This document shows positions 43,852-52,453 of a stretch of 64,000 bases of DNA, piece by piece (the stretch's first letter is position 1; each line of letters opens with the position of its first letter). A model generated the notes under the pieces. The model was given only the letters and a program-made list of their open reading frames with translations. It was not told the origin of the DNA and did no database searches. Origin of the DNA: Oceanobacillus halotolerans. GTDB lineage: Bacteria > Bacillota > Bacilli > Bacillales > Amphibacillaceae. The position numbers were made by a program, and so were the translations under genes. The stretch covers positions 1-64,000 of the forward strand of contig NZ_WIXL01000009.1 of assembly GCF_010993955.1 (NCBI RefSeq), read 5' to 3'.

Positions 43852-45120
43852 TCATGCCATATTTTCAGCATCTCTCATTCCTTTTTCTACATCTACAAAT
43901 TTCAATAGAACAATGCCAATAATAAAGAAAATGATTAAGGATATAATGCCAAAACGACTATTACCAGTCAACTGACCAACAAAACCAAATAAAAATGGAC
44001 CAAAGACAGCTGCAAATTTAGAAGAAATCCCATAAAACCCGAAGAATTCTGCTTTTTTATTTGCTGGAACCATTCTACCATAGATGGACCTACTTAAGGA
44101 TTGTGCACCACCTTGGACAAATCCAACGCAAATCGCTAATAAATAAAAATGAAGTGCAGACGACATAAAATAGCCCAAAATAACAATACCTAAATAGACA
44201 TATAAGGAAAATGTTAATGCTTTTTTAGCGGATATCTTCGTAGCAAGCCATCCGAATAAGAAGGTACACGGGATTCCAACAAACTGTGTAATGAGTAAAG
44301 CAATAATTAATGCATTTTGATCAATTCCTATGTCTCTTCCATAAATGGTTGCCATCCGAATAATGGTGGATATACCATCATTATACATCCAAAAAGCAAA
44401 TAAAAAGAGCAATAAATGCTTATATTGCCTTATTTCCTTAAATGTAGTCGCTACTCTGGAAAAACCAATCCGAAGATACGATTTTTCCCGTTTCGGTTGC
44501 TGCTTTGTCTCCTCTTTTATGTTTTTTAAAAGTGGAAGAGAAAAGATAAACCACCAAACACCTACAGAGGCAAACGATAATTGACTTGCTGATGTCACAT
44601 TTGGAAGACCAAACCATCCAGGATTTATGATCATTAAAACGTTAATCAGCAATAATAAGCCACCACCAATATACCCCCATGCAAATCCAGCTGAGGATAC
44701 TTTGTCGATGTCTTCCCCTTTTGCTATCTCTGGAAGAAAGGCATCATAAAAAACGTTTCCACCTGTAAAACCAATTGTTCCAATAATAAATAGGATGGAG
44801 GCTAATATGTAATCTCCTTCTCCGACAAATGCCAATAAAATACTTGCGATAATCCCCATAAATGCAAAAAAGCGTAAGAACTGTTTCTTTGCTGCGGAGT
44901 AATCACTTATTGCACCTAAAATTGGTGCTAATACCGCAACGATTAACACTGCAATCGATTGGGAATAACCCCAATAACTAGTGGCAAGATTTTCCTCTAA
45001 GCCAACAGCAGCTACATCATAATAAAATACAGGCAGGACTGCAGCCATGATCGTTGTCGCAAATGCTGAATTTCCAAAGTCATACAACACCCAACTAAAG
45101 ACTTTTTTATCTCGCTTCAA
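43852..45120 (-). CDS. MFS transporter, UMF1/Atg22-like family
   Basis: Twelve-helix major facilitator of the UMF1 family (B. subtilis YxiO type), related to the yeast vacuolar amino-acid effluxer Atg22. The 422 residues show the signature VLYDFGNSAFATT at the N-terminus and DAFLPEIA and GGAQSLSRSIYGRMVP in the two halves. The start is uncertain: TTG at 45120 lies 6 nt after AGGTG, while the upstream GTG is part of that site. Substrate unknown; the family suggests amino acids. Likely operon with the downstream basic miniprotein. Confidence 0.85.
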   Translation of the reverse strand: MKRDKKVFSWVLYDFGNSAFATTIMAAVLPVFYYDVAAVGLEENLATSYWGYSQSIAVLIVAVLAPILGAISDYSAAKKQFLRFFAFMGIIASILLAFVGEGDYILASILFIIGTIGFTGGNVFYDAFLPEIAKGEDIDKVSSAGFAWGYIGGGLLLLINVLMIINPGWFGLPNVTSASQLSFASVGVWWFIFSLPLLKNIKEETKQQPKREKSYLRIGFSRVATTFKEIRQYKHLLLFLFAFWMYNDGISTIIRMATIYGRDIGIDQNALIIALLITQFVGIPCTFLFGWLATKISAKKALTFSLYVYLGIVILGYFMSSALHFYLLAICVGFVQGGAQSLSRSIYGRMVPANKKAEFFGFYGISSKFAAVFGPFLFGFVGQLTGNSRFGIISLIIFFIIGIVLLKFVDVEKGMRDAENMA

Positions 45121-45212
45121 CAAAAACACCTACGCTTTCCTTATTGTCCAGCATATTAGCGAAAAACGTCATTGTAATACGTAGTAAGATTTTTGAATCA
45201 CCAACAAAGCAA

Positions 45213-46676
45213 TTAGGCTTTTTCTAGTGTAGCTGCCGTTTGATTCGTCTCTTCAATGGCAGTTGCCAAATTACCCATACGATCCGTTTGTTGATCTACT
45301 ACAGCTTCTAATTCTTCAATGGTAGCTGTATTTTCTTCAATGATCGATGCCAAATGATCGACCGATTTGTCAATTGTTTCAGAAGATCCTTGTATCTCTT
45401 TCGCTTCATTACGTAAATAGCCTAAATATTGAATGAAACTAGTTAGTTGTGCCGTTATTTTTACAAAGTTGTTTTTAGCATCAAATGCATTTTGTGCACT
45501 TTGTACAAGTTTAACGGTATTTTGATCCACTTCTTGTTGTGTTCGTTTTGCATCATCTTCTACTGCTTCTAAATTATATTTGATTTGCTCGGCAGTTTGC
45601 TGTGAAACTTCTGCTAGTTTTCGTACTTCACCAGCAACAACTGCAAACCCATTACCTGCATCACCAGCACGTGCTGCTTCAATACTTGCGTTTAATGCTA
45701 ATAGATTTGTCTGCTCTGCAATATCTTGAATCTTTGTCGTAAACTGATTGTTTTCATGCATTTTTTGTACTAAATGTTCCATGTTCACGCGTAATGATTC
45801 AAATGATGCTTGGAATCCATCTAGCATTTCTACTAGTTGTGTCATCGATCCTTGACTTGTTTCCGATAATGCCTTCAGCTCTTCTCCATCTTTCGTACTT
45901 CTTGAGAAAGAAGTTAACATTTTTTCCAAACGGGTATTTGTTTCATCTGTATTGGATGAAATCGTTGTTGCTGTCTCCGTCTGTGTTTGGCTTGCCGAGG
46001 CAATTTCTTGGAAGGCATGACGCATTTCTTGCATCCCTTGTGCATTCAAATTACTGTCTTGTTCGATTACATTCATATTTTCCTGTAATTTATTTGCACT
46101 AATCTGGATCATTTGTTTTTGTTTTTCATTTTCATCAGCACGTTTTTCACTTTCTGCCAGTGCTCGTTGAACACGTATAATTAATTTTCTTGTAACAAGG
46201 ACTTGAAAGACCATTACAGCAGCAACCAATGTAAAAAAGACAATCGTAATCGTAGTAGCACGGCCATCAAATCCAATGATATCTCCTTTTGTCACGACAA
46301 AATAGGTGAGAACTAGTATTCCTAATATCCCGCCAGTAATTAATACGCGAAGTGATAACGATAATGCTGCAACTGCCAACAGAAAAAAAACAAATAGCAT
46401 ATTCGTTACATAATCTGAACTTTCAATAACAACAACAGAAATTCCTGCTATACAAGTAACACCTATGTAAGGAACTATTTTAGGAAAGATCTGTTTGAGA
46501 TGAAAAAGCGTCATCAAGATAATGCAAATCCCACCACCAATTCCAATAGCCAATATGTTTGCAATCGGTGCTCCAACCACTAACTCCGCACCAATACCTA
46601 AAAACATGGAGAACACTAAAATATATAATAATATCTGATTTTGCTGTTGTGCGATTGTTTCTGTTTGTGCGCTCAT
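45213..46676 (-). CDS. Methyl-accepting chemotaxis protein without periplasmic sensor
   Basis: Chemoreceptor of 487 residues from the ATG at 46676 (AGGAGG 6 nt upstream). The N-terminal third has about six membrane segments (residues 15-160) with very short loops and no ligand domain or clear HAMP. The C-terminal signalling domain has the hairpin tip [20 protein letters not shown] and [16 protein letters not shown]. It probably senses a membrane or intracellular cue. Single gene; no other chemotaxis gene is in the window. Confidence 0.9.
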   Translation of the reverse strand: MSAQTETIAQQQNQILLYILVFSMFLGIGAELVVGAPIANILAIGIGGGICIILMTLFHLKQIFPKIVPYIGVTCIAGISVVVIESSDYVTNMLFVFFLLAVAALSLSLRVLITGGILGILVLTYFVVTKGDIIGFDGRATTITIVFFTLVAAVMVFQVLVTRKLIIRVQRALAESEKRADENEKQKQMIQISANKLQENMNVIEQDSNLNAQGMQEMRHAFQEIASASQTQTETATTISSNTDETNTRLEKMLTSFSRSTKDGEELKALSETSQGSMTQLVEMLDGFQASFESLRVNMEHLVQKMHENNQFTTKIQDIAEQTNLLALNASIEAARAGDAGNGFAVVAGEVRKLAEVSQQTAEQIKYNLEAVEDDAKRTQQEVDQNTVKLVQSAQNAFDAKNNFVKITAQLTSFIQYLGYLRNEAKEIQGSSETIDKSVDHLASIIEENTATIEELEAVVDQQTDRMGNLATAIEETNQTAATLEKA

Positions 46677-46718
46677 CCCATTCCTCCTCATAGTCAGACA
46701 AAAATTACTATGTATTGT

Positions 46719-46753
46719 GAAAAAATAGCCTTACCAAAGAGAGGTAAGGCTAC
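46719..46753 (-). terminator. Terminator of the IDEAL-domain gene
   Basis: TAGCCTTACC / GGTAAGGCTA hairpin plus TTTTTT on the minus strand. Confidence 0.9.
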
Positions 46754-46768
46754 TCATGTTGAGTGGAG

Positions 46769-47002
46769 TTACTCCCATATATATTGCCTATACAACTCGC
46801 TTAATCGCATAAATTCATCCACATTCTTTTGATCAATAGCATCATTTAAGCGTGATTGGATATACGTTTTATTCCAAAAAAAGCAGATCTCATCTAGTAC
46901 TAATCGTGAAGTGAATCTAATTTCAAATGGTACTTCTCGCTTGGCACGAAGGACATTACCCGTATACCGAAAATATCGGTAATATACTTTTTGCTTGCGC
47001 AT
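46769..47002 (-). CDS. IDEAL-domain small protein
   Basis: Protein of 77 residues with a C-terminal IDEAL-type helix LNDAIDQKNVDEFMRLSELY preceded by an N-terminal region rich in Tyr and Arg (YYRYFRYTGNVLRAKREVPF). IDEAL domains occur in small bacilli proteins and at the ends of longer ones; the function is not established. GGGGCG lies before the ATG. A strong terminator follows. B. subtilis has similar short proteins in the yhe region, but I do not assign a name. Confidence 0.75.
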   Translation of the reverse strand: MRKQKVYYRYFRYTGNVLRAKREVPFEIRFTSRLVLDEICFFWNKTYIQSRLNDAIDQKNVDEFMRLSELYRQYIWE

Positions 47003-47073
47003 GGAACACGCCCCTTTGTTCCTTTTTTCTATTATCCTAAATTTTTAGAATAATTTCAAGAAAAAATTAAAAT

Positions 47074-48291
47074 TTATTCGGGGTCAATGTTCCGATAAGC
47101 TAAAAATCCAGCAATTAACGCAAAAAGGCATAACAAACTCGCCATCCAACTTATCGTATGTTTCATCAGTATTGCTATCACTGGAGGTCCTGCTGCAACA
47201 CCAATAAACCGCATGGCACTATAGATAGATGTAATAATCCCTCTCACTTTTTTATCAAGGGTTTCCGTAATGAATGCATCTAAACAAGGTAAGGCCATTC
47301 CAATTCCAGTTCCACAAATAAAAAACACCGTTAATAAATATGCTGGATGATTCATAAATGGAATAATAGCCACCGAACAGCCTGATAAAATAATCCCAAT
47401 AAAGGTAACCCACTTCATTACTTTTAGATCGTCTTCTATTTTTCTCCCAGTTATAAATGCTGTGATGGATAGTGCTAATAATGGAATGGCTAGTAATACG
47501 CCTTTCCAAACACCTTTATAGCCATAATTATCCTCTAAAATACTGGATAAATAAAATAAAAAACCAAATAACACAAACATTAAAATGGCACCAATCACAA
47601 AAATTGCGATAAGCCACCGCTTATGCTTTCGAAAGACATCCTTAATCATCTCTAAATAAGCATGAAAATCTTTATCCATTTCATTTCCGTTAGATTTCTT
47701 TTTAATCATAAACAGAACAAGCACTGCAGAGATGAGACAAAAAACAGGTATAGAGAAAAATGGTAAAAACCAAACAACCATAGCTAACAGTGCACCTAAT
47801 ATAGGGCTAAGTACTTTTCCAGCTGTATTAGCTGTTTCAACAATTCCAAGTGTTGCACTTGCTTCTTTATCATTGCGAAATATGTCTCCAACTAATGGTA
47901 ATACAATAGGAGCTCCTCCTGAAGCACCTAAACCTTGAAGTATTCGGCCAATTAAAATCACAACAAAAGCGTCATCCATTTTCCAAGACGCCCATCCTGC
48001 TATGGTTCCACCAATACCAGTTATCAACAGGGATGGAATAATGACTATCTTTCGACCAAATCGATCGGATAAATAGCCAGCAATTGGGATAAAAATAATC
48101 GCAACTACTGAATAAGCAGTGATGATATAGCTTGACTGCAATTTGGAAATGCCTAACTCTTCTTCCATTAACGGTAAAATGGGGATAAGCATGGAATTGC
48201 CTAACGTCATAATAAGTGGAATGGAGGCGAGGGAAATTATGATCCACCGTCTAGCCTGTACATGATCATCTGCATTTGCTCTATGTCCCAT
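47074..48291 (-). CDS. MFS drug/metabolite exporter (DHA1-type)
   Basis: Major facilitator of 405 residues with twelve predicted helices. Motif A between helices 2 and 3 reads GYLSDRFGRK, and motif C-like residues appear in GIVETANTAGKVLSPILGA, both typical of the DHA1 exporters. AAAGGGTG precedes the ATG. Single gene, divergent from the CDF transporter gene. Substrate not predictable from the sequence. Confidence 0.87.
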   Translation of the reverse strand: MGHRANADDHVQARRWIIISLASIPLIMTLGNSMLIPILPLMEEELGISKLQSSYIITAYSVVAIIFIPIAGYLSDRFGRKIVIIPSLLITGIGGTIAGWASWKMDDAFVVILIGRILQGLGASGGAPIVLPLVGDIFRNDKEASATLGIVETANTAGKVLSPILGALLAMVVWFLPFFSIPVFCLISAVLVLFMIKKKSNGNEMDKDFHAYLEMIKDVFRKHKRWLIAIFVIGAILMFVLFGFLFYLSSILEDNYGYKGVWKGVLLAIPLLALSITAFITGRKIEDDLKVMKWVTFIGIILSGCSVAIIPFMNHPAYLLTVFFICGTGIGMALPCLDAFITETLDKKVRGIITSIYSAMRFIGVAAGPPVIAILMKHTISWMASLLCLFALIAGFLAYRNIDPE

Positions 48292-48481
48292 CCAACGTCA
48301 CCCTTTGCATGTTAATTTACAGCACTTACTATATCCTTTCTTCCTCTTTTTATGCTTGTGTGGTGACAAGAGTGACAAGTTTGCATACACCAATAATAGG
48401 GAATCCTTTGTATGGATCATTAGACTCACCATATACTACTTTGGTAGACTAATTTGGGAATGAATAAATGGAGGATCATCC

Positions 48482-49354
48482 ATGAATCATACAGATAATT
48501 TAAAACGAGGCGAAAAAGGTGCATGGATTAGTATCATATCCTACCTTTTCTTAGCGGTCGCAAAGTTATTAATTGCTTCTATTGGTAGTTCAGAGGCATT
48601 ACGCGCAGATGGGTTAAATAATGCTACAGATGTAGTCGCTTCTGTCGCTGTTTTAATTGGCTTGAAAATTTCTCGAAAGCCACCAGATGAAGACCACCAT
48701 TATGGTCATTATCGAGCAGAGACAATTGCCTCTTTATTTGCTGCATTTATTATGGTTTCAGTTGGTATACAAGTAATTGTAGGCACATTCCAAACAATGC
48801 TTGATCCAGAAACCATACAGCCAAGCATGTTAACAGCGTGGACAGCTTTAGGTGCAGCAGTCATTATGTTTTTCGTATATGGGTATAATTTACGATTATC
48901 TCGTAAAGTTCAAAGTAGTGCTCTTTATGCCGCCGCACAGGATAATCGTGCAGACGCATTTGTAAGTATTGGTGCATTTATTGGTATTATTGGTGCTCAA
49001 TTTGGGATGCAATGGTTAGATCCATTGGCTGGTTTATTTGTTGGATTAATCATTTGTAAAACAGCTTGGGACATTTTCAAAGATTCCACACATACGCTTA
49101 CAGACGGGTTTGATGAAAAGCAAATTCAACGTATTAGAGAAAGTGTGGAAAACGATCCAGATGTCAAAGAGGTTTTAGATGTGAAAGGACGTATCCACGG
49201 AAACCAAGCTTTTATAGATATTACCATTTTAGTTAGCCCAACGTTAAACGTGCAGGAAAGTCATGCCATTACAGACCGTATCGAAAACTACTTGGCAGAA
49301 AAACATAATATTATGCATGCCCATATTCATATCGAACCCTTTGAAAAAGAATAA
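48482..49354 (+). CDS. Cation diffusion facilitator (MneP/MneS-like)
   Basis: Divalent metal efflux transporter of 290 residues with six membrane helices and a C-terminal cytoplasmic domain ending AHIHIEPFEKE. Metal-site residues fit the manganese-type pattern: ALRADGLNNATD in helix 2 and DNRADAFVSIG in helix 5, plus HHYGHYRAE in the loop. B. subtilis MneS has the same length as I recall. Substrate is Mn2+ by resemblance; Zn2+ or Fe2+ are alternatives. GGAGG precedes the ATG. No Mn riboswitch was recognised in the 190 nt upstream. Confidence 0.87.
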   Translation: MNHTDNLKRGEKGAWISIISYLFLAVAKLLIASIGSSEALRADGLNNATDVVASVAVLIGLKISRKPPDEDHHYGHYRAETIASLFAAFIMVSVGIQVIVGTFQTMLDPETIQPSMLTAWTALGAAVIMFFVYGYNLRLSRKVQSSALYAAAQDNRADAFVSIGAFIGIIGAQFGMQWLDPLAGLFVGLIICKTAWDIFKDSTHTLTDGFDEKQIQRIRESVENDPDVKEVLDVKGRIHGNQAFIDITILVSPTLNVQESHAITDRIENYLAEKHNIMHAHIHIEPFEKE

Positions 49355-49355
49355 A

Positions 49356-49402
49356 GGCGATCCTTTCGTATACATTAAAGCACACAATTGGATCGCCATT
49401 TT
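49356..49402 (+). terminator. Terminator of the CDF gene
   Basis: GGCGATCC / GGATCGCC stem with a long loop, followed by ATTTTTAG. Confidence 0.7.
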
Positions 49403-49439
49403 TAGCGTCTAAAATATAATGGAAGTTTTATCAAAGATT

Positions 49440-49600
49440 GTTTCTTTTTTGTATAATACTTAACGGTTTGAACAGATGTCGTACTTATGCCCGTGGTGAA
49501 AGCGACTGTCTGGAGCGGAAACCAAGGCTGCTATATTACGACGTATTATATAGAAGATGCGAATTTAAGAAAGTAACAAATGCGAAAAGCGCCAATATAT
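49440..49600. repeat. Composite interspersed repeat, short copy
   Basis: GTTTGAACAGATGTCGTAC, TTATGCCCGTGGTGAAAGCG, right end TTACGACGTATTATATAGAA and AAATGCGAAAAGCGCC. It fills the gap between the CDF gene and the acetyltransferase gene. Confidence 0.75.
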
Positions 49601-49658
49601 TTGACTAGAAGTGTGAAAGCAACACATGTTTTATTGCAAGGATGTGTTCTAGGTGTTT

Positions 49659-50210
49659 CTAGCTTTTGCTCTCAGATACACCCTCTAATAATGCTAATAA
49701 CTCCTCGATATCCTTCCATCCATATGCGGTTTCTTGATAGATCCCTTCTCCTATCGTTGTATCCTCTTGGCCAACTGGTTTTGCTTGATAACGTTCATAG
49801 AAACGACTAGATGGGTTTTGTTTTAATACCCATACTAAAAGTGACTGATGTCCACGTTCTTTCATAGACTGGGCAAATGCTTTTAACAATCGTGCACCCA
49901 GTCCTTTTCTTTGATAGTCATCTAACAAATAAATTGTATAGATCTCTGCATCGTAGGCAAAACGCTTCGTCCGCTCAGGACCACCCGAGATAAATCCAAC
50001 TATTTTTTCTTCATTATAAATAACATATGTAGCTTGTTCTTCTCGTTGAATACGTAATATAGTTTCCCACAATGCCTTACGATTTTCATACGTCATATTA
50101 GATAAATCTCGTTCTTCTAATAAATCCGTATAGGTACTTTTCCACGTTTTAACATGGATATTTGCAATTGCCTCAGCATCTTCATATCTTGCTTTTCGAA
50201 TCGCAAACAT
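49659..50210 (-). CDS. GNAT-family N-acetyltransferase
   Basis: Acetyl-CoA-dependent acetyltransferase of 183 residues. The fold is visible: IRKARYEDAEAIANIHVKTW at the start, GFISGGP in strand 4, and motif A YLLDDYQRKGLGARLLKAF with the Q-R-K-G-L-G pyrophosphate loop, then NPSSRFYERYQAKPVG near the end. Substrate unknown. It begins 38 nt after azlD in the same direction, so it is probably the third gene of azlC-azlD-gnat; the transporter may export an amino acid or its acetyl derivative (inference). Confidence 0.85.
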   Translation of the reverse strand: MFAIRKARYEDAEAIANIHVKTWKSTYTDLLEERDLSNMTYENRKALWETILRIQREEQATYVIYNEEKIVGFISGGPERTKRFAYDAEIYTIYLLDDYQRKGLGARLLKAFAQSMKERGHQSLLVWVLKQNPSSRFYERYQAKPVGQEDTTIGEGIYQETAYGWKDIEELLALLEGVSESKS

Positions 50211-50248
50211 ATTTATTCGCCCCCTACTTAAACTGTCTTCATCTATCT

Positions 50249-50542
50249 TTACATGGTAAATAGAAATACGGTTACAATGGAGCCGATCACGACTAAGATA
50301 ACGTTTAAACCAAGATAAGCTAAGGCAATTGCTACAATACCTCCAACTAAACCAATATAGGGCTTATCTGGTACAACCGTTAATATTCCCGGAAAAATGA
50401 GTGCTCCTAATGCTGCAAAGGGAATCGCATTAAGCCAACGATTAATCCAATCACGAAATTGCAGCTTATCTACGATGAATGCTGGGATAACCCTTGGAAT
50501 CATTGTTGCTAATGACATACCAATTATAATAGCAATAATCAT
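50249..50542 (-). CDS. azlD: Branched-chain amino acid exporter small subunit AzlD-like
   Basis: Membrane protein of 97 residues with three to four helices of the AzlD family. The N-terminal MSLATMIPRVIPAF motif is characteristic. It overlaps azlC by 4 nt (ATGA), so the pair is translationally coupled. AzlCD-type pairs export branched-chain amino acids or their analogues, e.g. 4-azaleucine resistance in B. subtilis. Substrate here is inferred from family only. Confidence 0.87.
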   Translation of the reverse strand: MIIAIIIGMSLATMIPRVIPAFIVDKLQFRDWINRWLNAIPFAALGALIFPGILTVVPDKPYIGLVGGIVAIALAYLGLNVILVVIGSIVTVFLFTM

Positions 50543-51273
50543 GACGTCTCTTTCTCCCCTTTCAACAAGAACACACCACTAAGTCCACCCAATACAGTGC
50601 CTAAGACAATCGCCCAGCCTTCACTCATAAACTGACTGCAAATGACATTAATTAGCATGGCAATAATTGCAATTAATCCTACTCTTAATTCTTTTTTCAC
50701 GGATGGTACTAAAAGGCCAATAAACATAGCATACAGTGCAATTCCCATGCTTTGGCTAAGTTGTTCTGGTATCACTTCTCCTAGTAAACCACCTAATAAC
50801 GACCCAAGAACCCATGCTATGTAAGCCGTTAAGATTAATGCTGTGTAAAATAATATACCTTTTTCTTCCTTTGCTTCTTTTGTGTGCAAAGCAGAAACAG
50901 CAAATGTCTCGTCTGTCAATCCTAATGATAAGGGAACTTTCCAATTACGTCCAATATCTCTTAGGTGATTCATAAATGATAAACTCATCACAAAATGTCG
51001 GAAGTTCAACACAAATGTTGCTACAATAATTTCAAACGCACCAGCACCTACTGCAATCATGTTTGCACCCATAAATTGACTTGCTCCCGCAAAGACCATC
51101 ACACTCATCAACGTCAATTCCGTTAAGGTTAACCCTGCTTGTTTGGCCAAAACTCCATATGTAAGCGCAATTGGCAGATAACCAAGCATAATTGGAAAAC
51201 CAACCGCCATCCCACGTTGAACCATTTGCATTGATGGCGATGTCTTTCGTTTTTCTGCTATATTCGTCCCCAT
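50539..51273 (-). CDS. azlC: Branched-chain amino acid exporter large subunit AzlC-like
   Basis: Membrane protein of 244 residues, AzlC family, with about seven helices. The conserved stretches FPIMLGYLPIALTYGVLA, FAGASQFMGANM and NFRHFVMSLSF are intact, as is GLTDETFAVSA. First gene of azlC-azlD-acetyltransferase. It is divergent from the first T-box, which is on the other strand and cannot control it. A TATAAT-like -10 (minus strand) lies at about 51312-51317. Confidence 0.9.
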   Translation of the reverse strand: MGTNIAEKRKTSPSMQMVQRGMAVGFPIMLGYLPIALTYGVLAKQAGLTLTELTLMSVMVFAGASQFMGANMIAVGAGAFEIIVATFVLNFRHFVMSLSFMNHLRDIGRNWKVPLSLGLTDETFAVSALHTKEAKEEKGILFYTALILTAYIAWVLGSLLGGLLGEVIPEQLSQSMGIALYAMFIGLLVPSVKKELRVGLIAIIAMLINVICSQFMSEGWAIVLGTVLGGLSGVFLLKGEKETS

Positions 51274-51343
51274 TCTCCTACTCCCTCTTTATGTAAAATT
51301 GTTTAAACTTAATTATAAATATATTCCAATTGGTAAATCACTA

Positions 51344-51373
51344 TTGACTTTACATATGCATAAGCTGTATAGT
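51344..51373 (+). promoter_or_regulatory. Promoter of the tandem T-box leader
   Basis: TTGACT (51344-51349), 18 bp, TATAGT (51368-51373). Transcription would start about 25 nt before stem I of T-box 1. No equally placed promoter precedes T-box 2. Confidence 0.7.
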
Positions 51374-51403
51374 CAATAATATCATTTTCTATTGTATATG
51401 AAT

Positions 51404-51610
51404 ATCCTCTGAATGCGAAGTAGATTATTCCTAATCAGCAAAAAGAGACAGAGCGGTTGGTGCAAGCTCTGGTAAGGGAATTATTGAATTACACATTCAT
51501 CTTGAATAGAGGATTGTTAATGAGTGGTTAGGCATTTATAGGCCTAACAATCAGGGTGGTAACGCGGAGTTAAGCTTCGTCCCTATTTAAGATAGGGATG
51601 GAGCTTTTTA
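51404..51610 (+). promoter_or_regulatory. T-box riboswitch 1 (tyrosine specifier)
   Basis: Complete T-box: stem I base ATCCTCT (51404-51410) / AGAGGAT (51508-51514), AGTA of the specifier loop (51419-51422), distal loop GGTTGGTGCAAG, specifier TAC (51490-51492) followed by A, T-box sequence AGGGTGGTAACGCG (51553-51566) and a terminator CGTCCCTAT / ATAGGGATG with a T run. TGGT implies a tRNA discriminator A, as in tRNA-Tyr. No gene follows it before the second T-box. Confidence 0.92.
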
Positions 51611-51619
51611 ATTTGGTTT

Positions 51620-52160
51620 GTTTTTGCATACGTTGTTATTTTCTACGACGCATAATTTATATTATGTGCAATAAGTTAAGGCGATGTTTAGAGTGTTTAC
51701 CCGTTCCGGAAATACACTTCGCTTTCCGCAGGCGGCTGTTGAGCCTCCTCGTGCTACTCGTCTTTAGGGGTCTCACCTAGGCCTCTTTTCCTGCAGGAGT
51801 CTACGTGTTTTTCCTCCACTGATATGATCAACATTTGCTATTATTGTTAATACAGTAGTTGATTGGAGCGTAGGACAGTCGACTCCTGCGGAAAAAACAC
51901 GCAGCTAGATCTGAACAGGAAGCGGTATTTGCTTCCGATGTCTAACTTCGACGGACAGGAAGTCCTAGTTCCGATGGAGCCACAGGACGTGGCGTTCTCA
52001 CCGGCCAGCGCCTACGAATAGTTTGAACAGATGTCGCACTTATGCCCATGGTGAAAGCGACTGTCCGGAGCGGAAATCAACAGAACTATTTTATTGCGCA
52101 TAATCCATCTTATGTGCAAGACATTTCATAATAGAAAGCAACAAACTTTTAGTAAACAGC
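51620..52160. repeat. Composite interspersed repeat between the two T-boxes
   Basis: Left end GCATACGTTGTTATTTTCTA and ACGACGCATAAT, modules GGAGCGTAGGACAGTCGACT and CGGCCAGCGCCTACG, then GTTTGAACAGATGTCGCAC, right end GCGCATAATCCATCTTATGT and AGAAAGCAACAAACTTTTAG. Nearly identical ends flank the 62195 copy. No gene inside. Confidence 0.85.
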
Positions 52161-52193
52161 TTTGTTTTTTAAGGGTGAAAATTGTATAGGATT

Positions 52194-52402
52194 ATCCTCC
52201 GAATGCGGAGTAGATTACTTCCAAACAGCAAAAAGAGACAGAGCGGGTGGTGCAAGCTCTGGTGAGGGAGTTATTGAATTACACATTCATCTTCTCAGGA
52301 GGATTATGCGAATGAGTGGTTAGACGTTTAGGCGTTTAACAACCAGGGTGGTAACGCGGAGTGAAGCTTCGTCCCTATTAGATAGGGATGGAGCTTTTTT
52401 TA
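52194..52402 (+). promoter_or_regulatory. T-box riboswitch 2 (tyrosine specifier) of the NhaC-type gene
   Basis: Near-duplicate of T-box 1: stem I base ATCCTCC (52194-52200) / GGAGGAT (52298-52304), specifier TAC (52280-52282), AGGGTGGTAACGCG (52345-52358), terminator with CCCTATTAGATAGGG and T6. The stem I base pair changed from T-A to C-G relative to T-box 1, a compensatory change. The gene start lies 52 nt after the terminator. Confidence 0.93.
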
Positions 52403-52453
52403 ATAAAGGGATGTTAAACAACAAAGAGATAACATTAAAAAGGAGGAAAAATC

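Noticed and set aside
43605-43922. 105-codon plus-strand frame over the hairpin
   Set aside because: It overlaps the real minus-strand basic protein and the end of the transporter gene; no ribosome site.
48292-48481. Mn2+ riboswitch upstream of the CDF gene
   Set aside because: No yybP-ykoY-type loops were found in the 190-nt interval; only a promoter-like AT-rich stretch and a ribosome site.
51404-51610. T-box 1 as a regulator of azlC
   Set aside because: The T-box and its terminator are on the plus strand; azlC is transcribed away on the minus strand.
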